From contig NZ_JAIUGX010000001.1 of the NCBI RefSeq assembly GCF_020164785.1, positions 372,001-436,000 on the forward strand: a DNA stretch of 64,000 nucleotides. The letters are read 5' to 3'. Positions 62,061-64,000 of the stretch are shown here, in pieces. Positions within the stretch are counted from its first letter, which is position 1; the number at the start of each line of letters is the position of its first letter. The notes beneath the pieces were generated by a model. The model searched no databases and was not told the DNA's origin. It saw nothing but the letters and a program-made list of their open reading frames with translations. The position numbers and the translations under genes were made by a program. The stretch comes from Mesorhizobium sp. ES1-1 (lineage in GTDB: Bacteria; Pseudomonadota; Alphaproteobacteria; Rhizobiales; Rhizobiaceae).

Positions 62061-62849
62061 ATGCAATTCGGATACGACATGCGGCCGTCCTTCTGGCAGG
62101 AAGTCCGTTCGAAGTCGCATCTGGTCATCGCCGCGATCGGCACCGCTGCCCTGCTTGGCGTCGCCGCGGTGGCGCTTTGGCTGGCAATGCCCGCAGGTGA
62201 GAGGCAGGCTGCAGCGAGTGCGGAGCAGGCCATCCCGGCCGTACGGGTAAAGACGACGAAAATTGCCCCGGCGGCAACTGTCGTTGCCACGACGGCTTCA
62301 CCTGGGACGACGCGCAAATCCGACGCCGTCGTACCAAAGGTGGCGGCAGCGGAAGCGAACATTCCCGCGCTCCCGGCCAATGATCCGCGCTGGACCAGCG
62401 CGAATCCGAAGGCTGCTTCCGCGACAGCCGATGCCGATCAAAACGCACCCGGCCAGGTGGCAAACCAGGCTCAGCCGGCGCCCGACAAGGCCGCGGCATT
62501 CGCAGCCTCATCAGACGACACCAATGCCACCGACGAACTTGCCAAGGTCGCGGCACCGGCCCCCACCGCCGGCAGCACTCCGGATGGCGCGCAGACCGCC
62601 GCCATTCCCGCAGCGAAGCCGGCGGCCGGGGATGACGCCGGCAAGACCAAGGCTGCAAAAACTGTGGCTGCCGGCAACGGGTTGATCGTCAGGGCCGTCA
62701 CCATGCGCAGCGGCCCCAAGAAGAATGCAGCGGCCATCCAGACCATACCGGCCAGGACTTCCGTGCAGGTGCTGAGCTGCAAGCAATGGTGCCAGATCGT
62801 CCACAACGGCAAGACCGGCTGGGTTTACAAGAGCTACATCAAGATCTGA
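62061..62849 (+). CDS. Membrane-anchored bacterial SH3-domain protein
   Basis: A 262-residue protein with a short cytoplasmic start (MQFGYDMRPSFWQEVRSKSH), one membrane span (LVIAAIGTAALLGVAAVALW), a long Ala/Pro/Thr-rich linker of about 150 residues and a C-terminal SH3_3 domain: VRAVTMRSGPKKNAAAIQTI, VQVLSCKQWCQIVHNGKTGW and VYKSYIKI. Such domains bind peptidoglycan or cell-wall proteins. The C-x3-C of SCKQWC may form a disulfide, which fits a periplasmic place. A GTG at 62013 with GGAGG nine bases upstream is a serious alternative start that would add 16 residues. Confidence 0.8.
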   Translation: MQFGYDMRPSFWQEVRSKSHLVIAAIGTAALLGVAAVALWLAMPAGERQAAASAEQAIPAVRVKTTKIAPAATVVATTASPGTTRKSDAVVPKVAAAEANIPALPANDPRWTSANPKAASATADADQNAPGQVANQAQPAPDKAAAFAASSDDTNATDELAKVAAPAPTAGSTPDGAQTAAIPAAKPAAGDDAGKTKAAKTVAAGNGLIVRAVTMRSGPKKNAAAIQTIPARTSVQVLSCKQWCQIVHNGKTGWVYKSYIKI

Positions 62850-62933
62850 GCCTGACTGCGGCAAGGGAAATGCCGACGCGGCGTCGGCCGTGGCCAGCGC
62901 GAAACTCGGCGCGCCAGCCGGCATCCGCTATGG

Positions 62934-64000
62934 TCATTCGCCAGTTCCGAGACCGAACAGACGTCGGAGCCTATGCCGCCGTTTCAATCGTCGGCGCTGC
63001 TCGACGAGGCCACGATGCTGTTCAAAGGGAATTCCATAGAGGCCGCATTGCTGGCATCCCTGCGTTTTGCCGCATTCCGGCACCCAGCACTGAACATCGT
63101 GGGTCCAGGCAAGCGGCACACGTTCCAGATGAAGATTGGAAGAACTCTTCAACAAGATCAATTCACCAGGCGCTGCTGTCCGCCGAACATAGTCCGAGAC
63201 CTCTTTGGGCGTGCGCAGTTCGATGAAGCGGCCAGTGTCGCGATCGGCCTGGCTTGCCTTGGAACGATGCGCATGCTCGCCGACATAGACTACCTGGTTT
63301 GCGATCTCACGCACGCTCTTATAGGCGCGGGCATACTTTGCGTTCGAATCGCTGAAATCCGACATCTGGCCAAGCACAATCCGCTTTTGACCAAGGGTTG
63401 ATTTGGCCAGCATGTCAAAGGCCAGGGGCAACGAGTGCCAAGGCGCTTTGACAGAGTCTACGATGAAGTGAGGCCCGCCCTCCGGGATGATAACCTCACA
63501 GCGGTTTTCGATCGGCTGAAACGTTTCGATCCGGTCCTTCACCGTTTGCGCAGGGACTCCAAGTTCCAGGGCCGTAGCAGCAGCCGCGACCGTCGGCAGC
63601 CAGAAGTGCTCACCCGGAAAGGGGGTTTTGAGTTCAAGCACGCCGCCGCGCCAGTGCAATTTGAAGCTTAGCAAGCGCGGGTATTCGGCACTGACCTCGG
63701 TGACCCGATAGCCGGCGGCTTCCGACTCGCCGAATGTGACGAAGCGTTGCGTGTTGCCGGAGGCCATGGCCAGCACATTGGGATCATCGGCATTGAGCAC
63801 GGCAAGGCCGCCCGGTTCCAGCGCCTCGACAAGGGCGCCCTTTTCACGGGCGACATTCTCCAATGTTCTGAACCTGGAGACATGCTCGAGCCGGATCATT
63901 GTGACGACGGCAACCTGCGGCCGCAATGTTTCCGCCAACGGCTTGATGGAATTGACCGCCGATGCCGACACTTCGACGACCACGTAGTTTACGCCGCGGA
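62934..64000 (-). CDS. Mur-ligase-like protein, C-terminal part (runs off the right edge)
   Basis: The frame is open to the window edge, so only the C-terminal 354 codons are present. The central ligase domain has VEVSASAVNSIKPLAETLRP, AVVTMIRLEHVSRFRTLENV (metal/UDP-MurNAc region equivalent), LNADDPNVLAMA, and the MurF-like FRTFQPIENRCEVI element in IETFQPIENRCEVIIPEGG. The C-terminal domain has FIVDSVKAPWHSLPLAFDML and RIVLGQMSDFSDSNAKYARA. The tail is unusual: a C-x5-C-x2-C cluster (CGKTQGCQQC) followed by an arginine-rich end. Relatives in rhizobia are annotated as Mur ligase family or cyanophycin-synthetase-like; the product is unknown. Confidence 0.78.
   Translation of the reverse strand, partial: RGVNYVVVEVSASAVNSIKPLAETLRPQVAVVTMIRLEHVSRFRTLENVAREKGALVEALEPGGLAVLNADDPNVLAMASGNTQRFVTFGESEAAGYRVTEVSAEYPRLLSFKLHWRGGVLELKTPFPGEHFWLPTVAAAATALELGVPAQTVKDRIETFQPIENRCEVIIPEGGPHFIVDSVKAPWHSLPLAFDMLAKSTLGQKRIVLGQMSDFSDSNAKYARAYKSVREIANQVVYVGEHAHRSKASQADRDTGRFIELRTPKEVSDYVRRTAAPGELILLKSSSNLHLERVPLAWTHDVQCWVPECGKTQGCQQCGLYGIPFEQHRGLVEQRRRLKRRHRLRRLFGLGTGE

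Overview
This is chromosomal DNA of an alphaproteobacterium of the order Hyphomicrobiales (Rhizobiales), most likely Mesorhizobium or a close relative. The evidence is a DUF768 protein (a family largely confined to Mesorhizobium), a FixL/FixJ oxygen-sensing pair, a PdhS-type cell-cycle kinase under a CtrA box, a phasin, acetoacetyl-CoA synthetase, and a tRNA-His gene with no encoded G-1. No insertion sequence, phage gene, CRISPR array or rRNA was seen, and base composition is evenly GC-rich.

Layout. 1-11 kb is housekeeping: the end of an FMN-dependent lactate-type dehydrogenase, a metallophosphoesterase, a class I glutamine amidotransferase, rsmE, gshA, a DUF937 protein with C-terminal repeats, a divergent LysR/DUF1127 pair, xseA with a P1-family peptidase, and the DUF768 gene. 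11.4-15.8 kb holds a class III aminotransferase and an SsuABC/TauABC-type ABC importer preceded by a possible 14-codon leader ORF.

15.8-23.7 kb is a microaerobic block. Phosphoketolase (xfp), acetate kinase (ackA) and a wrecked universal-stress-protein gene read leftward from two FixK-type boxes. fixL-fixJ and an orphan receiver gene with its own FixK-like box read rightward. FixK itself is not in the window.

23.7-38 kb looks like a general-stress block. GGAAC-N17/18-GTT promoters, the form used by EcfG/RpoE2 sigma factors, precede the KTSC gene, a zinc alcohol dehydrogenase, a PPOX-SDR pair, the glgX-treZ/malQ-treY operon and a DUF2937 gene. The operon is a complete glycogen-to-trehalose pathway with ATGA overlaps at both junctions and a TreZ-MalQ fusion protein of 1238 residues.

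38-48.3 kb contains a HAD phosphatase, tRNA-His, a phasin gene with a likely CcsR/cuckoo-type small RNA (CCUCCUCCC loops) downstream, the PdhS-like kinase, acetoacetyl-CoA synthetase and an AsmA-like protein. 48.3-64 kb carries a putrescine importer (potFGHI), a DMT exporter, a RamB/ScfR-type regulator divergent from isocitrate lyase, a receiver-like protein, a HAD hydrolase, a PuuA-PuuB putrescine-degradation pair, an SH3-domain protein and a partial Mur-ligase-like gene.

Together the genes describe storage-carbon use (PHB, glycogen), C2 metabolism (phosphoketolase, acetate kinase, isocitrate lyase), polyamine uptake and breakdown, and control by oxygen, general stress and the cell cycle. 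All regulatory-site calls are by eye against known consensus sequences.
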